Shown here one piece after another: positions 1 through 12,317 of a DNA stretch of 64,000 nt. The translations under genes were made by a program, and so were the position numbers. The stretch is from Ulva prolifera (taxonomy: Eukaryota; Chlorophyta; Ulvophyceae; Ulvales; Ulvaceae). Below the pieces are notes generated by a model. It was not told where the DNA came from. It saw nothing but the letters and a program-made list of their open reading frames with translations, and searched no databases. Within the stretch, counting starts at the first letter, position 1; every line of letters begins with the position of its first letter. The stretch lies in assembly GCA_023078555.1 (NCBI GenBank), contig CM041201.1:2115713-2179712 (forward strand), read 5' to 3'.

Positions 1-156
1 CTCTGCGAGGCGAGTTGATGCATGTCTGTGCAATTGTGCTCTGTCGCCGAGAGCCCTGTTGCAGCCAGCATCGGACCCATTCATGTGTGCATCTTGAGGT
101 TCATGTAGCGACAGGGCGATGCGAAGGATTTAACATCTTCTGGACAGTCATACAGC

Positions 157-2571
157 ATGAACAACTACGCTTCATTGAAGGTAGCGGAATTGAAAGCGCT
201 CTTGAAAGACCGGAGCCTCGCTCAAAGCGGCCGCAAGTCCGATCTCATCACCCGACTAGAAGAAGCCGATTCCAAAGTTGATGGTACCGAGGATAATCAG
301 GCTGCTGTAGGCCCTGCAGATGAGGAACATGCAGTACAAGCAGCCGATGCCGAGCAGCCTCAACAACACAAGGAAAATGGCGATCTAGACGGGGCCGATG
401 ACATGCCTACTGCTGCCAATGGCGAAGAAAATGCGCGCCAAGTAGATGATGTGCCCGCAGATGCAAGTGCTCCTGAAGAAGGCGCTGCTGGCACAGGAAC
501 AGCAGAGGAGGCACAAGAGGTAGGCGTGCTTCAGAATGACCAAGTGAAGACAGGCAGCGTAGACGCTGGAGCAGCGGCAGCAGTGCCTCAGGAAGGTGAA
601 AATCTTTCACCAGGTAATGGAGACATGATGGATGCTGAGCAGGGCACGGGCCAGCAGCCCGCTCCACTAGATCCGGAACCAGCTCCCGCAGACCCGCAGC
701 CCACATCTGGTGCTCCACCGGCTGAGACGCACGAGGAAGACGCAGCTCCGATTGCAAAGGGTGACGAAGCTCCTCCGGCTGCGCCTGCAGAAGGTGGTGA
801 CAAGGCTTCAGAGCAACCTGACGAGTCAGACTCACTCGGACTCGATGACAGCGACTTAGACCAGCATGAGGCCAAGGTAACACAGCATATCTGCTCGTGT
901 GATGCACTCTTTGCCTCACTGGCAGTGGATCATGTACATGCATGCTTCAGATTGCAGCCATCTGCTCGCAGACAAGATAGTTGCCCATGCCAACGTCGTG
1001 CTCTGATCATGGATGCTTGCTCTGGGATCACAATACAATGTGTTGCCCATGATCTCTTGTCACAATGGCGATTCTTCCTTGCTGTCGTCATGACTCCTGG
1101 CTCCTTCCTGGCATGATTTCACGCCCAATCACAGCAACCTCCGTCTCGCTCGCGTGGATTGATAATCGTTGTGGTTGATCATGCAGGCAGATACACAAAC
1201 GGCTGCTGACTCCGGCCCAAGTAAACAACCTTCTGCGCCTGAGCCTGGCGATAAACCTTCAGCCAGTGGGGACCCGCCAGCCAAGACGGATGCCATGAGT
1301 ACGGACGCCGCTCCTGCCAAACGACACAGGTCACGGCCAGGAGACGAGCCAGACACGGCCGCTCCCTCGGCTCCAGCTGCCAAGCGGAAGCATGCAGCTA
1401 TCGTGTTTCCGGACGCTTCGACACAGGCCGACCGCCCTGCGCCCAAGAAACGGGAGAAGGTCGAGCTGGTGGTGCCTGAAGCCACCGATGAGACGTGTGC
1501 GCTGTGCATCAGTGGCCTGAAGCGGCCTCTAAGGGAAGGGGAGCTGAAAGAGATCCTGTCTAAAACTGGGTGCGTTCTGAAAGCGAGGCCCGTGCTGTGT
1601 CCCACACTCAGCACCCTCTGGGAGCCGCGCCTGTGCCATTGCAGCTTGCACTCTGGCATGTAGATCATGTGTGCAACAGGTGCGCAGACAAGGCGGCAGC
1701 AGGACTTGATGCTGTTGGCGAATGACCACGAACTGTCGCCAGCCCTGCATGATTCTCACGGCCTGAAGAGGGCCATATGCAGGCAGCTGCCGAGTGTAGC
1801 ACGGCACTCCGAGGCCTGTACTTGGTTCACAATCCCGCTGCTTTGTGCAGGACCATAGAGGGCTTCTGGATCGATAGCTGCAAGACGCACTGCTATGTGT
1901 TGTACGGGAGCGTGGAGGAGGCCACGGCGACGCGGGACGCGGTCGATGGCCTGCAGTGGCCGCCACGCTGCCGCTCCGTGATGCGGCCGAAGTACGTCGC
2001 CGTGGAGGAGGCGCGGGGGATGATTGACAGCAAGGGTGCCGCGACCCTGACCCGCGTGCCGTCCACATCAGGGCCGGGCGGCGCAGACGCCAGGGGTGGT
2101 GACGCGGAGGCCGCCGACAAGGACGACGCGGAGGCGCCGGGGGACGCGGCGGAGGAGCCGGTGATCGACCTGACGAAGGCGCCGCCGCGGGTCCCGCGGC
2201 GGGACGCGTCGCAGGTCGCGGCCGGCGGCAGTGCGCCACCCGAGCTCGCGCCGTCGGAGCTCTTCAATCTCACAGAGGCCACGCCGTCGCTGTACTGGCT
2301 GCCGCTGTCCGAGGAGCAGGTGGAGCAGCGGCGGAGCGTCGACGCGGCCCGGCGGGTGCGAGCTGCCGCGGCTGCGGCCGGCTCGGACGTGGGGGATGAC
2401 GCTGCTGCAGGTGACGCAGAGAAGGCAGCTGCTGGGTCGCCTGCTGATGAGCAGGGTGATGATGCGGTTGGAGGTGCGGCGGAGGATGCTGCGCCTCCAG
2501 TGGATAAGGTGCCTGATGAGGATGTGGAGATGGCGGATCCCGACGAAGAGGAGGGAGCGAAAGAGGCGTAG
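157..2571 (+). CDS. Acinus-like RNA-binding protein (ASAP complex subunit), SAP-RRM-RSB architecture
   Basis: Three exons, 157-876, 1187-1569 and 1851-2571, give 607 aa with all phases closed (donors GTAACA and GTGCGT). Residues 1-38 are a SAP DNA-binding motif (NNYASLKVAELKALLKDR). A long acidic Ala/Pro/Glu-rich stretch follows. Around residue 335 begins the degenerate RRM of Acinus: the SGLKRPLREGELKEIL helix runs across the second intron into GFWIDSCKTHCYVLYGS. The C-terminal part holds LYWLPLSEEQVEQR, matching the RNPS1/SAP18-binding (RSB) motif. In animals and plants Acinus joins RNPS1 and SAP18 in the nuclear ASAP complex, which works in splicing and exon-junction control. The ATG at 157 is chosen because SAP begins directly after it. 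An in-frame read-through of intron 1 to 1116 is not part of the protein. The product assignment rests on order and spacing of three motifs; RSB and RRM are the strongest. Confidence 0.9.
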
Positions 2572-2732
2572 GATGTCGTGTCTATGCGTGAGCTGTTTGC
2601 CTGAGCTCCTGCGGTGCTTGCTTTGTGTCGCGTGTGTCTAGCCTTGAGGGGGATGAGCCCGTGAAGGCAGCTTTCGCGAGATTGAAAATGCATGTGAAAT
2701 CTCATGCGATCTGAAAGACGGGCCTCCGCCAC

Positions 2733-2737
2733 TGTAA
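2733..2737 (+). terminator. Candidate TGTAA polyadenylation signal of the Acinus gene
   Basis: TGTAA lies about 160 bases after the stop at 2569-2571. TGTAA is the known chlorophyte poly(A) element. The motif is short enough to occur by chance, so this is suggestive only. Confidence 0.35.
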
Positions 2738-3083
2738 TGCCAATGATCGAGATATATAAGTGTCAAGTGATACTAGCTGTTGATGTGTACCGCTGGATGC
2801 AAAATTCGCACTGCTGTAAAGTCCTGCACCATGAACCACAGCCTTTGCTGGCAGTGGCTATATGCGCACATCACACCATACAGCTCCATGCATAAGGCGC
2901 TGCATCTTACAGACACCATTGTGCTAGTTTACAGCTAGTTTACAGCAAACTTAGATCCGCTTCTGGTATCCAGCACCGGATGTCAGCTGTTGTGAGCGAT
3001 GGTGCTTTCAATCTAGTCCGTTTCTTCCAGCACGTCGTTACGTCGCTGCACGCATCACACCAGACTGGCGGTACACTGTGCGC
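2738..3083. other. Intergenic region, no gene seen
   Basis: About 350 bases between the Acinus 3' region and the next ATG. No spliced or long reading frame with coding character was found. It should hold the promoter of the DUF726 gene; no clear TATA element was seen. Confidence 0.5.
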
Positions 3084-6000
3084 ATGACCCTCAGTGAAGC
3101 TGAAACGTATGCCTGTGGTGCTCTGTACGTATTGGCCTTGTACTGTACGGCAGTAGAGACTGGTGCTCACGAGCATGGCATCGGAAATTCAGACGGCGCT
3201 TGGGGGGTGCCCCTAGACATCATCGCGGATGCATATACATCCAAATCAACTCGAACATCTTCTGGCTGGGGATGGAGCCTCGTGTCCCCAACCGGAGTGT
3301 GCGGGAGACTTTTCAAGGCTCTCGACATCAAGCATGCGTCAGCGGCGAGCCTGCTCAGCCAGCAAGAGGGAGTACATCCCTTGCGTGACCAGGAACAGCG
3401 TCAGGTATTCTTGAGCCTCGTGGAGGCTTATGCCCACCATCTAGATCCTCAATTAACGTTCGAGACGGAGCGCCCCCGCTCCTCCATCAACTTCGCTCAT
3501 CCATCGAACGATGAATCTTCAAGGATCGGCGATGCTGTTGATGAAGAGAAGGAAGAACCGGATGCAGCGGTCTTGGACGCTCCAAGCCCTCCTGGCGAGC
3601 ATGCCTCCACTGAGATCCTGTCGCAGGAGGAACTCGACAAGCGCGAAGAAGATGCGCTCCGTCAAGCTCTCACAGCCCTGCAAGACGATCCTGAGGCGAT
3701 GCAACGCATAAACGCGGAAACACGTGTCGTAGAAGATGCAAGCATGACTGAAGGCGCTGTTCTTCCTGAGCCCTCCTTCCGATCCTCGGATGTATACAGC
3801 CATAAAGCTGCAGCACCCTCGTTCCAGGGCGTCCGGGCCATCATCTCCGCTGCCATTCTCTCCGAGGCTCTCACTCCCGAGACCCCCATTACCACTAGAT
3901 GGTACGACTCCAGGTCACGTGTGGCTGCCTTGCGTGTGGCTCACTGGCTCAGAGTCCCAATGCCCAGCTTTGAGGCTCTTGAACTTGAGATCCTTGGAGA
4001 TCATGTGGCGGACTCGGAGCAGCCCGGAGCAAAGGATAGGCTGCGATCGTTTCGCAGCGACCGCTCCAAGTGGCTGAAGGTCGGGGCAGCTGCAGTGGGG
4101 GGGGGTGTCTTGACTGCTGTAACAGCCGGCCTTGCAGCACCAGCCATCGTTGCGGGCGTGGGCACTCTGGTCGGCTTCACAGGCAGCGCTGGTGCGCTGA
4201 ATCCCTCCATTTGAGTTGCACCGAACATCCCCAGATGGCATGCCATGACTGCTGGATCCGATCAAAACTCCGTCAAAGTGCTTCTTTGATGTGACAGGAC
4301 TTGCGTGAATTTTCCCTGCACCATTGTGTAGTGACACATGAGAGGCATCCCAAACGCAGATCGTTGTACCAGTATCACTGGTTCTATGCATCCCTTGGGC
4401 CAGTCGGTTTGGTCAAGCTCGTGAAGGCTGCAACCTGTTTCACGAGCTGGAGCAACCCTTGCAGCCCACGCAACATACTATCCTCTCTTCCCAAGCCTCC
4501 TACCTCTTCAGCCTACCACCGGCTACACCCCTGCCGGACGGCGCCCTTGCCAACCCGCCTAAGCTGTGGCACCAGGGTATGTGCATGCATGCAGGCGCCG
4601 CAGCCACGATCACCGGCGCCGCGACGTCCGCCGCGTCCGTCGGCATCGTCACCACCTCCTCTGGCGCCGCGGGGGCGGCGTACTACTCCAGCAAGATGGC
4701 CAAGCGCGCCGCCGACATCTCCGAGTTTGGGTTTGTCCGCCTCGCGGAGTACCAGGCTCGCCGCGCGGCCGCCGAGTCCGGCGCGGAGGCGCCTGTGGAC
4801 GCCGCGGCCGCCCTGGAGCAGGACCGGCGCGGCGATGCCGGGGCGGCACCGGCCCCGGCGCTGCCGCACGAGGGGTCGCCAAGGGGCAGCAGCACAGCGC
4901 GGCGCATGAAGGCGGGTATATCGAGCGGCTGGGGGTGGGGGAAGGCGTCTCTGCGGGCGTCGCGGTCGCGGCGGCAGGACGCACCAGCCGGGAGGAGCAC
5001 TTCCGGGCCCGCGGGGAGCGCGGGTGTGACAACTGCTGGCCGATTCTCTGTGCACGTGTGGCTGGGCGTAGCCTTGTGGGTGGGCGGTGTTGGGAGACCG
5101 TGTGCCCATGTGCCATGCCCATGCGTCCCGCCCACATGTGTGCTCTTAGGCGGCGGGCCCAGCTTCGTCAGTTTGGCGGCAGTTCCAGGTCATGGCCATT
5201 CTCGGCAACGGCACCGGCGGCCCACCTGCTTGCTTCGATGTGGCTTAGCACAGATGCGGCTGAACCGCCCCACCCAAGGGGAAGCGATCAAGCTGCTTGT
5301 CCCACAATCGGCGACACTCGCCCCCGGAGTGGCACCCATGCACTGCGGCAGCAGCGTACTCGGGCAGGAGTTGGCATCTGGGACCAGTCCATGCATCCAG
5401 ATGTTAGGTGCCAATTATGTGTTCTGCCGTGGCGGCGACCACGCGGGCGCCGAGAGCTTTCGCGCATCACCATCTAATGCCTACCCCCTGCAGCACACCT
5501 GAGGAGCTCCATTGCTGGCCCGCCCGTGGACACTGCGAGCGCCGGCGCAGCCATTGTCGCCCCCCCGTGCGAGCAGGAGCGGTTGTGATCAGAACGCCCA
5601 CCTCAGGCACGCGATGTGTGCGCGTTTGCTGCAGATCCCTTGAGCGCGGGGGAGCTCCTGCCACTGCCGACCATGGTCCCCGGCAGCGCGACGGAGATTA
5701 TCGCCGTCAACGGCTGGATCGCGGATCGGGGGGACTACGCGGAGCCCTTCACCTCGCTCGAGCAACGCCACGGTGCGGCGCCCTGCTCCCCGCTACTCTC
5801 TTAACGCCCTTCGCCCTCTTGCTGCCCTCATGGAGGTTTGCAGGTGCGTGGTATGCAGCAGACGTGCTCGTGGTGTCTGGCACATGTATCAGGCTGCTCG
5901 CTGATGTGGTTCTGATGCCGGCCGGTGTCGTCCGAGGCTGCAGCTGCAAGGTCGGCGCGTTTGGTGGGGGGGCAGCAGCTCGCTGCACCTCTGACCACCC

Positions 6001-8441
6001 CCCCTCGCCCCCGCGGCCACCAGCCGGTCATCTCAGTGACAGGCTTCGCAGTGCGGTGCTTGTGTGAGGCCGGCGCGCGGTGCAGGCAACACGCTGGCGC
6101 TGGTGTGGGAGAGCCGCGAGCTCATGGAGATCCACAAGCAGTTCCGCAAGATGATCGCACGCAGCGCGGGCCAGCAAGCCGTGCAGCTCGCCCTCTACGC
6201 CACCGTCTCAGGCATGCCCCCTCCACCCCCCCCTGCGCGAGCCCGCTCCTGGCATGCGGAGGCCCCCTGGTCCAGTTATAAAAATTAAAAAAAAAAAGAC
6301 TGTCAGACTGTTGTTCCCCCACGCTCAACCCGCCTGGCAAGCCACGTGGTGGCATGCATGCGCCGCTCTCAGCAGACGTCATCGCTCTTGGCCGCGTTGG
6401 CCTGTAGCATGCATGGGTGCTCCGCAATGCGACGGCCCGGCCTCTTGTAATTGTTTCCTCTGTGCACAACTCTGTGAGCGCACCCGCTACGGACTGCAGG
6501 GTTCACGTTTTCCGCCGTGTAGCAGTCGTTGGATGCTCTGCCATGCGACCGCCCCAGCTCCTCTTCTTGTGACTGGTCTCGGCGTCTGCAGGCCTCGCGA
6601 CGGCGACGATGTGGCCGGTGGCGGTCCTCAACTGCGCGACCCTCATCGACTCCGCGTTTGACGTCGCGTGCGTGCGCGCCGTGCGCGGCGGCAAGCTCCT
6701 CGCCAACATGCTGCTCGCGCGCCTGCACGGCGACCGCCCGGTCACGCTCCTCGGAGTGGCCATGGGTGCCCGCCTCGTCTTCTACTGCCTCCTGGAGCTC
6801 TTCCGCCAGGGTGCCCGTGCGCTCCCGACCCCCGCGCTGCCTGCTGCGCACCTGTGACCACGGCACTTCACTCCAGCCTGCATGGGCCGGTTGTAATTGC
6901 TGGCGCCACCTTGTAGATGCATGAGCGAGCGGGCAGGTTGATAGCAGCTGATGACGGGTCATGCATCGATTCTACCCCCAGTCTCCGGTCAGTGCCGGGT
7001 ACCATGCGGTTCATTACGGGTACCATGCGGTACCATGCGATTCATTGATCAAACTGCTGCCGGGCTGCCAGAGGGTGGCTTCGTAGCCCATAGATCATTC
7101 TTAAGCTCGCCCGAGATCCTTGTTGTCCTGCACCAGTTCCTGGCTCGTGTCGGTGTGACGCCCCAGGCACCGCCAGAGGTCTGTGCTCACTGGAACACAT
7201 CGTCGCAGAGTTCTAAAGCATGCATTTCCGCAACTGCCAGAGGTCTGTGCTCACGGCTCGCTGGAACATATCGTCGTAGAATGACGCAGCATGCAATCCT
7301 CATGCAATTGTGTTCTTTGTGGTGCAAGGAAACGGCAATGATAGGAGGAAATTAGGACTATGAACATTCGTCGTTCTTATGAAACGTATCTGCAACGATC
7401 GTCATCAGGTGCATGCAGTTGGGGTTGTGGAGCACGCGGTGCTGCTGGGCGCGCCGGTGTCCGTGGACCGGGTGAAGTTCAGCGCGGCCCGCAGTGTCGT
7501 CGCCGGGCGCTTTGTGAACGGCCACAGCGAGACGGACTGGCTGCTGGGCCTCTGCACCAGGTGTGCTGCCTGCTCTGGCATCTACTTTGTGCATTCGCGC
7601 CCATCCCGTGTACTTGATCACTTTGTGCTCAGACAGCCGACGGTGTGGTCCAGCCCGTTTGTCGGATCAGAGTGTGCGGCAGTTGCTTGTGGTGTGATCG
7701 ATGCTGTCATGGTATATGTTGTCGGTGTGGAATGTAATGAAATAAAAGGCACCGCATCTGCATGCCTGCTGCCGCAGGGTCGTGGGAAGCACTGGACAAG
7801 TTTGCTGGGTGTATACACATTCCTTGCTGCATTTTTTTTGGCGGCATAGGCAGTATTGGGTTCAGGAAATACATGATCCATTGGGAAATATATGTTCAAT
7901 TATCAGGCATTAGAGCATTGCCCTCAACTGGCCCGGGGGTTTCAGAGGCACCTGCTGTGAACTGACGCTGCATCATGTACTGACTGCACTGCAAAGCACC
8001 AGGATAGTACAATGCAGTCCCTGTCAGGCACACCTGGGCATTTGGTGCTAGACTTCAAAAGAGCTGATTGGTGCTTTGGCGGCCATCAGCGGAAAGTGTA
8101 TGCTATCAATACACATGAGCTCGTATTTGGTGCTTGTGTTGTCGACTGGATGTGAAATTGAATTTACAGATCAGGTTGGTTTTGGAGTGTACTTCTGTGT
8201 GATGCCCTGCAGTGGCTCGAGCGCCGTGAACGAGTGCAAATGGTTGACCATCGTCTAGCCGTGCAGGACCAAGATCGGCCAGGGCGTGTTCAAGAAGTGC
8301 GCCGGGATCAGGGCTGTGGAGGTGGCGGGTGTCCAAGATGTTGACTTCACAGCTGTTGTGAAGAGCTCAAAGGACTGGGTTGCCAAAATGGACCACGTAC
8401 TATCCATCCTACGTCTGAATCGAAACAGGAACGAATGCTGA
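3084..8441 (+). CDS. TMCO4/DUF726-family alpha/beta-hydrolase-fold membrane protein, nucleophile serine replaced
   Basis: Seven exons join in consistent phase: 3084-4191, 4595-5023, 5635-5772, 6086-6211, 6592-6810, 7419-7560 and 8267-8441, for 778 aa. Only the end of exon 2 is tentative. Exon 1 ends in a Gly/Ala-rich membrane hairpin (AVGGGVLTAVTAGLAAPAI) that continues into exon 2. Later exons carry the family blocks: IIAVNGWIADRGDY, LALVWESRELMEI, MWPVAVLNCATLIDSAFDVA, RPVTLLGVAMGARLVFYCLL, EHAVLLGAPVSVDR, RSVVAGRFVNGHSETDWLLG and the C-terminal GIRAVEVAGVQDVD. DUF726 members normally have G-F-S-L-G at the nucleophile elbow. Here it is G-V-A-M-G, so the catalytic Ser is Ala. Exon 4 ends with a GC donor (CAG|GCATGC). 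Exon 1 is near-average GC while exons 2-6 are very GC-rich. The family is membrane-associated; a yeast relative works in lipid or transport functions, but the substrate is unknown. Confidence 0.9.
7170..7298. repeat. Imperfect direct repeat inside an intron
   Basis: Two diverged copies of a block of about 60 bases (7170-7231 and 7232-7298) share GCCAGAGGTCTGTGCTCAC, TGGAACA-ATCGTCG and GCATGCA. They lie in intron 6 of the DUF726 gene. Just upstream, GGGTACCATGCGGTTCATT-like units recur at about 6997-7047. Recent local duplication is the likely origin. Confidence 0.7.
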
Positions 8442-9793
8442 GAGCATCACCATGGACCGATCGCATGGTGCAGTCAGGTTCTCTGTTGACACAGTATATA
8501 CATCGACATAGGATTCTGGAGATGGTGTCACAACTCCCTTACTAGCCTGTACAATGATCAGCTGACTCTCGGGAGCTGCTCCGTGCGCCCGCGCTGATGT
8601 GCATTTGGCGGCGGGCACAGCTCACATTTCCTTGTCGCCCAGCCGGGGACGCCTGCATCGCCACACTAAGATTCAGGTGGCAGTGTAGCTCGGCCTTACA
8701 TGTGGTCCACAGATACTCTTGAAGCTGTATGTATCAAATTCTGCAATCCATTCAATTCTGCCACGATCTGGACCACATCAGCGTGTACACAGCCTGGGCC
8801 CATCCCGAGTGCACACCTGAACTATCTCTTCCAACCATGACCAATGCTAGCAGGGAAATGCAATGTGTAGCAATCCAGGGCAGATCTGTGATGCGTATAT
8901 ACGTTTCAAAAGAGACGTGACATATGCTTGTACCGTACTGAACTCGGGGCAAGAGCCACTTCCCGAGGTTGATCGCATCGAAAATGTTGTGGCTGGGCTG
9001 TTTTATGTCTGTTTCCCGCATGTTATCTCTTCACACAAGTCACTATGCAACTGCAGGAAGCAAGTCCGGCTTTGTGCACGTGTTTCCTGCTGTGGTCAAT
9101 GCTGCAAACTGCTGATGCAAATGGATCTTGCAGCATGCAAGGTGGTGTCCGTGCGCCAGATTAGATACGGTGCAGAGACAGCCCAGAATGAGAAGACAAA
9201 TCGGAATTTGCGGCATGGTGTCATATGTAGCTTGTAGATCGATGGACATGGGGCGAGACATGCAGTGGAAAGCCGAGCTGAGTCGATTTTTCCGCCGCTT
9301 GCACACTTGCTGCACAGCAAGTGGTCCATGCTTTGCAAGCCTGCTCACTAGACCAGTGCCTTCCTTTGGGCTTAGTGCTACAACCATGTTGGGTTTCACA
9401 GCACTCCATGACACTGGGCCCATTGTTGTTGCAAAAGGTTTTCAGCACTTCATGAAACTTCACGCATTTCTGGTGACGTGAAGCACGCTTGTATGCAATT
9501 ACAGCTGGATGCACTTAGCCGTATCCAAGACGACTTGCGTTTGTGGTACAATTGAGGGAGAGATGCCTATGTAGTGACATAACTGTTGTCAATGCTACAA
9601 AGTTGCTTGGAAGCTGCCTACATGCCACGATTGGGAGAGTTGAGCCAGCTGCCAGCGCCAATTGAGGCAGGCAGTATGGACGTTCAGTAACACGTCACGA
9701 GCTCCTCCACCACAAAATTTCGCCCGCATGAGTGGTCATAGCGCAGCGTTGTAACTTCAAGTCGGATGCTTCTGGTGAACTGCACACTGCAAG
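8442..9793. other. Region without an identifiable gene
   Basis: Several frames of 60-125 codons are open on both strands but none shows a recognisable domain. A possible + exon ends at CAG|GTGGCA near 8676. The region may hold 5' exons of the gene described at 9794. Confidence 0.4.
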
Positions 9794-10390
9794 AATTTGG
9801 CAGCAGGTCCCCTGCAGCCCACCAAAGAATGCACAAATCACAATACTGTACATTTCTTGGTGACATCTCAGCACCGCCGGAGAGCAGGCCTTGTTGCAGA
9901 GTGGCTTCGGGTTGCAGATGTGATGCAAGAAAAAGGAAACAAACTGCTTCATGTATGCGCGAATCCCATCTTCACATTATCCAATGCTGGAAAGCTTGCT
10001 GAGTTATTTGGCATCCACATGGTTAAGCTGACAAGGTATGCCGTTGCTCACACAACCATGCGTCTGACTACAAGCACATCCAAATGCTATATCACCATCG
10101 CAGAGATGTTGGGCTTCGGTTTACATGTACTTTATGGGTTTGCATAAAAGTCCCCCAAGGTGACACGTTGGGCAGCACCGTGCCCAACTTGCCACTACTA
10201 CTGCCACTTCACTACAAACACATATATTCAGAACATGATCCTTCCATCACATTGCCCGAAAGGGCTAATGTGTTCACTAAAGCATATTTGCAGCTTGGCA
10301 AGGAAAAAGATCGGCCAACATACGCCTTCCATAACAGACCGCATCCTGCTGAAGACAAGGCGGCAGCCAAATGGATCATAGAGTGTTGTC
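9794..10390 (+). CDS. Unidentified gene, two phase-matched candidate exons (partial)
   Basis: Exon A (about 9794-10035) reads through a helical stretch containing AGLVAEWLRVADVMQEKGNK and LSNAGKLAELFGIHMVKLTR, then a good donor (AAG|GTATGC). Exon B begins after CAG at 10104 in the matching phase (2 + 1). It reads DVGLRFTCTLWVCIKVPQGD, then through ERANVFTKAYLQLGKEKDRP to about 10390. The start, any further exons and the stop are unresolved, and no family is recognised. The phase agreement and the coding look of exon A are the only support; other frames in exon B are also open. This could be a real gene of unknown function or a chance pairing. Confidence 0.35.
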
Positions 10391-10906
10391 AGTCAGTAAC
10401 AAAACAAAAATCAAGCAAGTATAGGCAAGAATTGCAAGTCCTGAGCTTCACCCCATGCCCTGTAGCTTCATTGAGGCTGAAAGCTTCCAGAATTCAGCAA
10501 CGTATTTGTTGTTCGGCTACGGGCACTGAGGCTCCAGAGCCCAGGTTCTCTGCTGCATGTACACCCGCCACCCACACCCCCGTGGCTGCATGTGTCCTCG
10601 ACCTGCGGACCATGATTCTGGTGGCACATCATCATCGACTGCCGTCTCCGCAATGCCGACCGATCAGCGGGACGGCAACCTTGTAGGTGGGCAAAAGTGC
10701 GCCAACGCCGTTCATCCATCAGGCTGCACGGTTGGGCATGGCGGGTGTGCACATCCCCAAGCCGGCGCCAGCCGCCAGCTCCGGGGCACAGAGTCATGTG
10801 CGAGAGTCGTACGATGTGAGGGTACGTCGGTCGTACGTTGTTTGTCGGCCGCCCGCAGGCAGCGCAGGAGTTGTAGTACGTAACGTCGAGGTCACGTCGT
10901 GGCATG

Positions 10907-10956
10907 CCCCCACTGGCCACGCCAAAGGCGCCGTGACGCACTGTGGCCAGTGGGGG
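10907..10956. repeat. Perfect 14-bp inverted repeat (hairpin)
   Basis: CCCCCACTGGCCAC at 10907-10920 is the exact reverse complement of GTGGCCAGTGGGGG at 10943-10956, with a 22-base loop that is itself partly palindromic (AAAGGCGCC). Function unknown. Confidence 0.75.
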
Positions 10957-11801
10957 TCCGGGCAAGCAGAGCTGCTCCAGCCATGCAGGCTGCTCCCCAG
11001 CCGCATGAGCAGGACTGGCCCTGCACACAGAATCCCCCCCCCCCCCCCCCGCTCCCCCAAAAGCCCAAGATTTCGCCCGACGCCCCGCCCAACCCCCCAT
11101 CCTTCCCCATCCAAACCCAAACCCAAGGCCCCCGTACCTCCACCTGCTCCCATCCCTTCCCCCGTTTGGCAGCTGTCCAGCTGCCAAGTCTGTGGCAGAG
11201 TTCAGTCTGCCATGCATCCGCAGTGTTGCGGGTCCTGCCGTGCGGTAGGCGGCCGCGCCGGTGTGGCTACCGACGGCATCGGCCTCCCCGGTGCCGGCCC
11301 GCCAGCCGGCGCAGCCCCTTGCGCAGCATAAGCAGGCCCATAATTGTAGGAAACAAAGGTGATGATGGCGCAGCCCCCCCTCCGGAACAGGAGGCCGCCC
11401 ATGTCAAGTCCACACGGTATTTCAAGTCCAGTCAGTCCCTGCATTTGCTTCAGGGGCCTGGACCAACACCAGCTGCTGGGCCGTCCCCAGCGTGCTACTC
11501 AGCATCAGCCAGATGCCCATGCACCGCAGGCTCCCTTCATCACACACCCCCTGGCCAGGTCCTACACTACACCGCCCAGACAGCCAGCAGTCAAGCGTCC
11601 GCTGGCTGCGGCAGCAGTCGTCTACTTCTACACGTCAACAGCAAGGCAACAAAAACAGATTGCCCTGGCCAGGGATGGGTGCCGCCCTGGGCTGAGAGGT
11701 GCCCAAGGCGGCGCTTAAGGTCGTCGGGTCATCAGATGGTCATCGTGATGTCGTCATCGAGCCAGGCTCGCATCAAGGCCGGCCCCCCTCGGGGCCCGGC
11801 C

Positions 11802-11840
11802 TCAGCGCGCGCACGCTCACCGAGCGCGTGCGCGCCTGTC
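11802..11840. repeat. GC-rich imperfect hairpin
   Basis: GCGCGCGCACGCTC and GAGCGCGTGCGCGC face each other across a 4-base loop (ACC-G). The arms pair with one or two mismatches. It is in the gene-poor GC-rich stretch; no role can be assigned. Confidence 0.55.
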
Positions 11841-12317
11841 ATTGCTGCAGTCGTATTTACTGGACCGCCCAGGCGGCATCAGATGCCACACCCGGGCGGT
11901 GTCCAAGTTGAGACGGCGCTCCAGCGTCTCCCAGTCCAGTGGCCTTCCCAGCATGGCAGCGTTCGCAGCATACCGCCATGCGAGCAGTCACCCTCCCGGT
12001 AAACCCCTGCCCCTACACTACGTCACCATAGCGGCGGCAAAAGAAACTCAGAAGGATAGACCTAGGGCCACAGAGTGGTGAGGCGCGTCGGCCCCTGTGT
12101 CATACTGTATGCGCCAAGCACATATCCGGAGTCAAACACAAGTCCGAGGCGAAAACTCGCCATAGTACAATCAAACAGGCAGTCCAGGCAAAGAAATCAA
12201 GCACAGTCAACACTCTAATCCATATATGACAAAAATAAACAAAAAAACAAAACAAAAGCCAGATCACATACAAACACAGGAGATCGTAGAGCCTCAAAGC
12301 TGCAAACAATCTGCAGC

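Larger units (their letters stand above)
10391..12317. other. GC-rich stretch without an identifiable gene
   Basis: Frames are open on both strands because of high GC, C-runs (for example the 16-C run at about 11035-11051) and low complexity, not because of recognisable proteins. It contains the inverted repeats listed at 10907 and 11805. Positions 12100-12300 are abruptly A-rich (AACAAAAAAACAAAAC near 12239). Confidence 0.4.

Noticed and set aside
1529..2732. Two long minus-strand frames
   Set aside because: Shadows of the GC-rich third exon of the Acinus gene.
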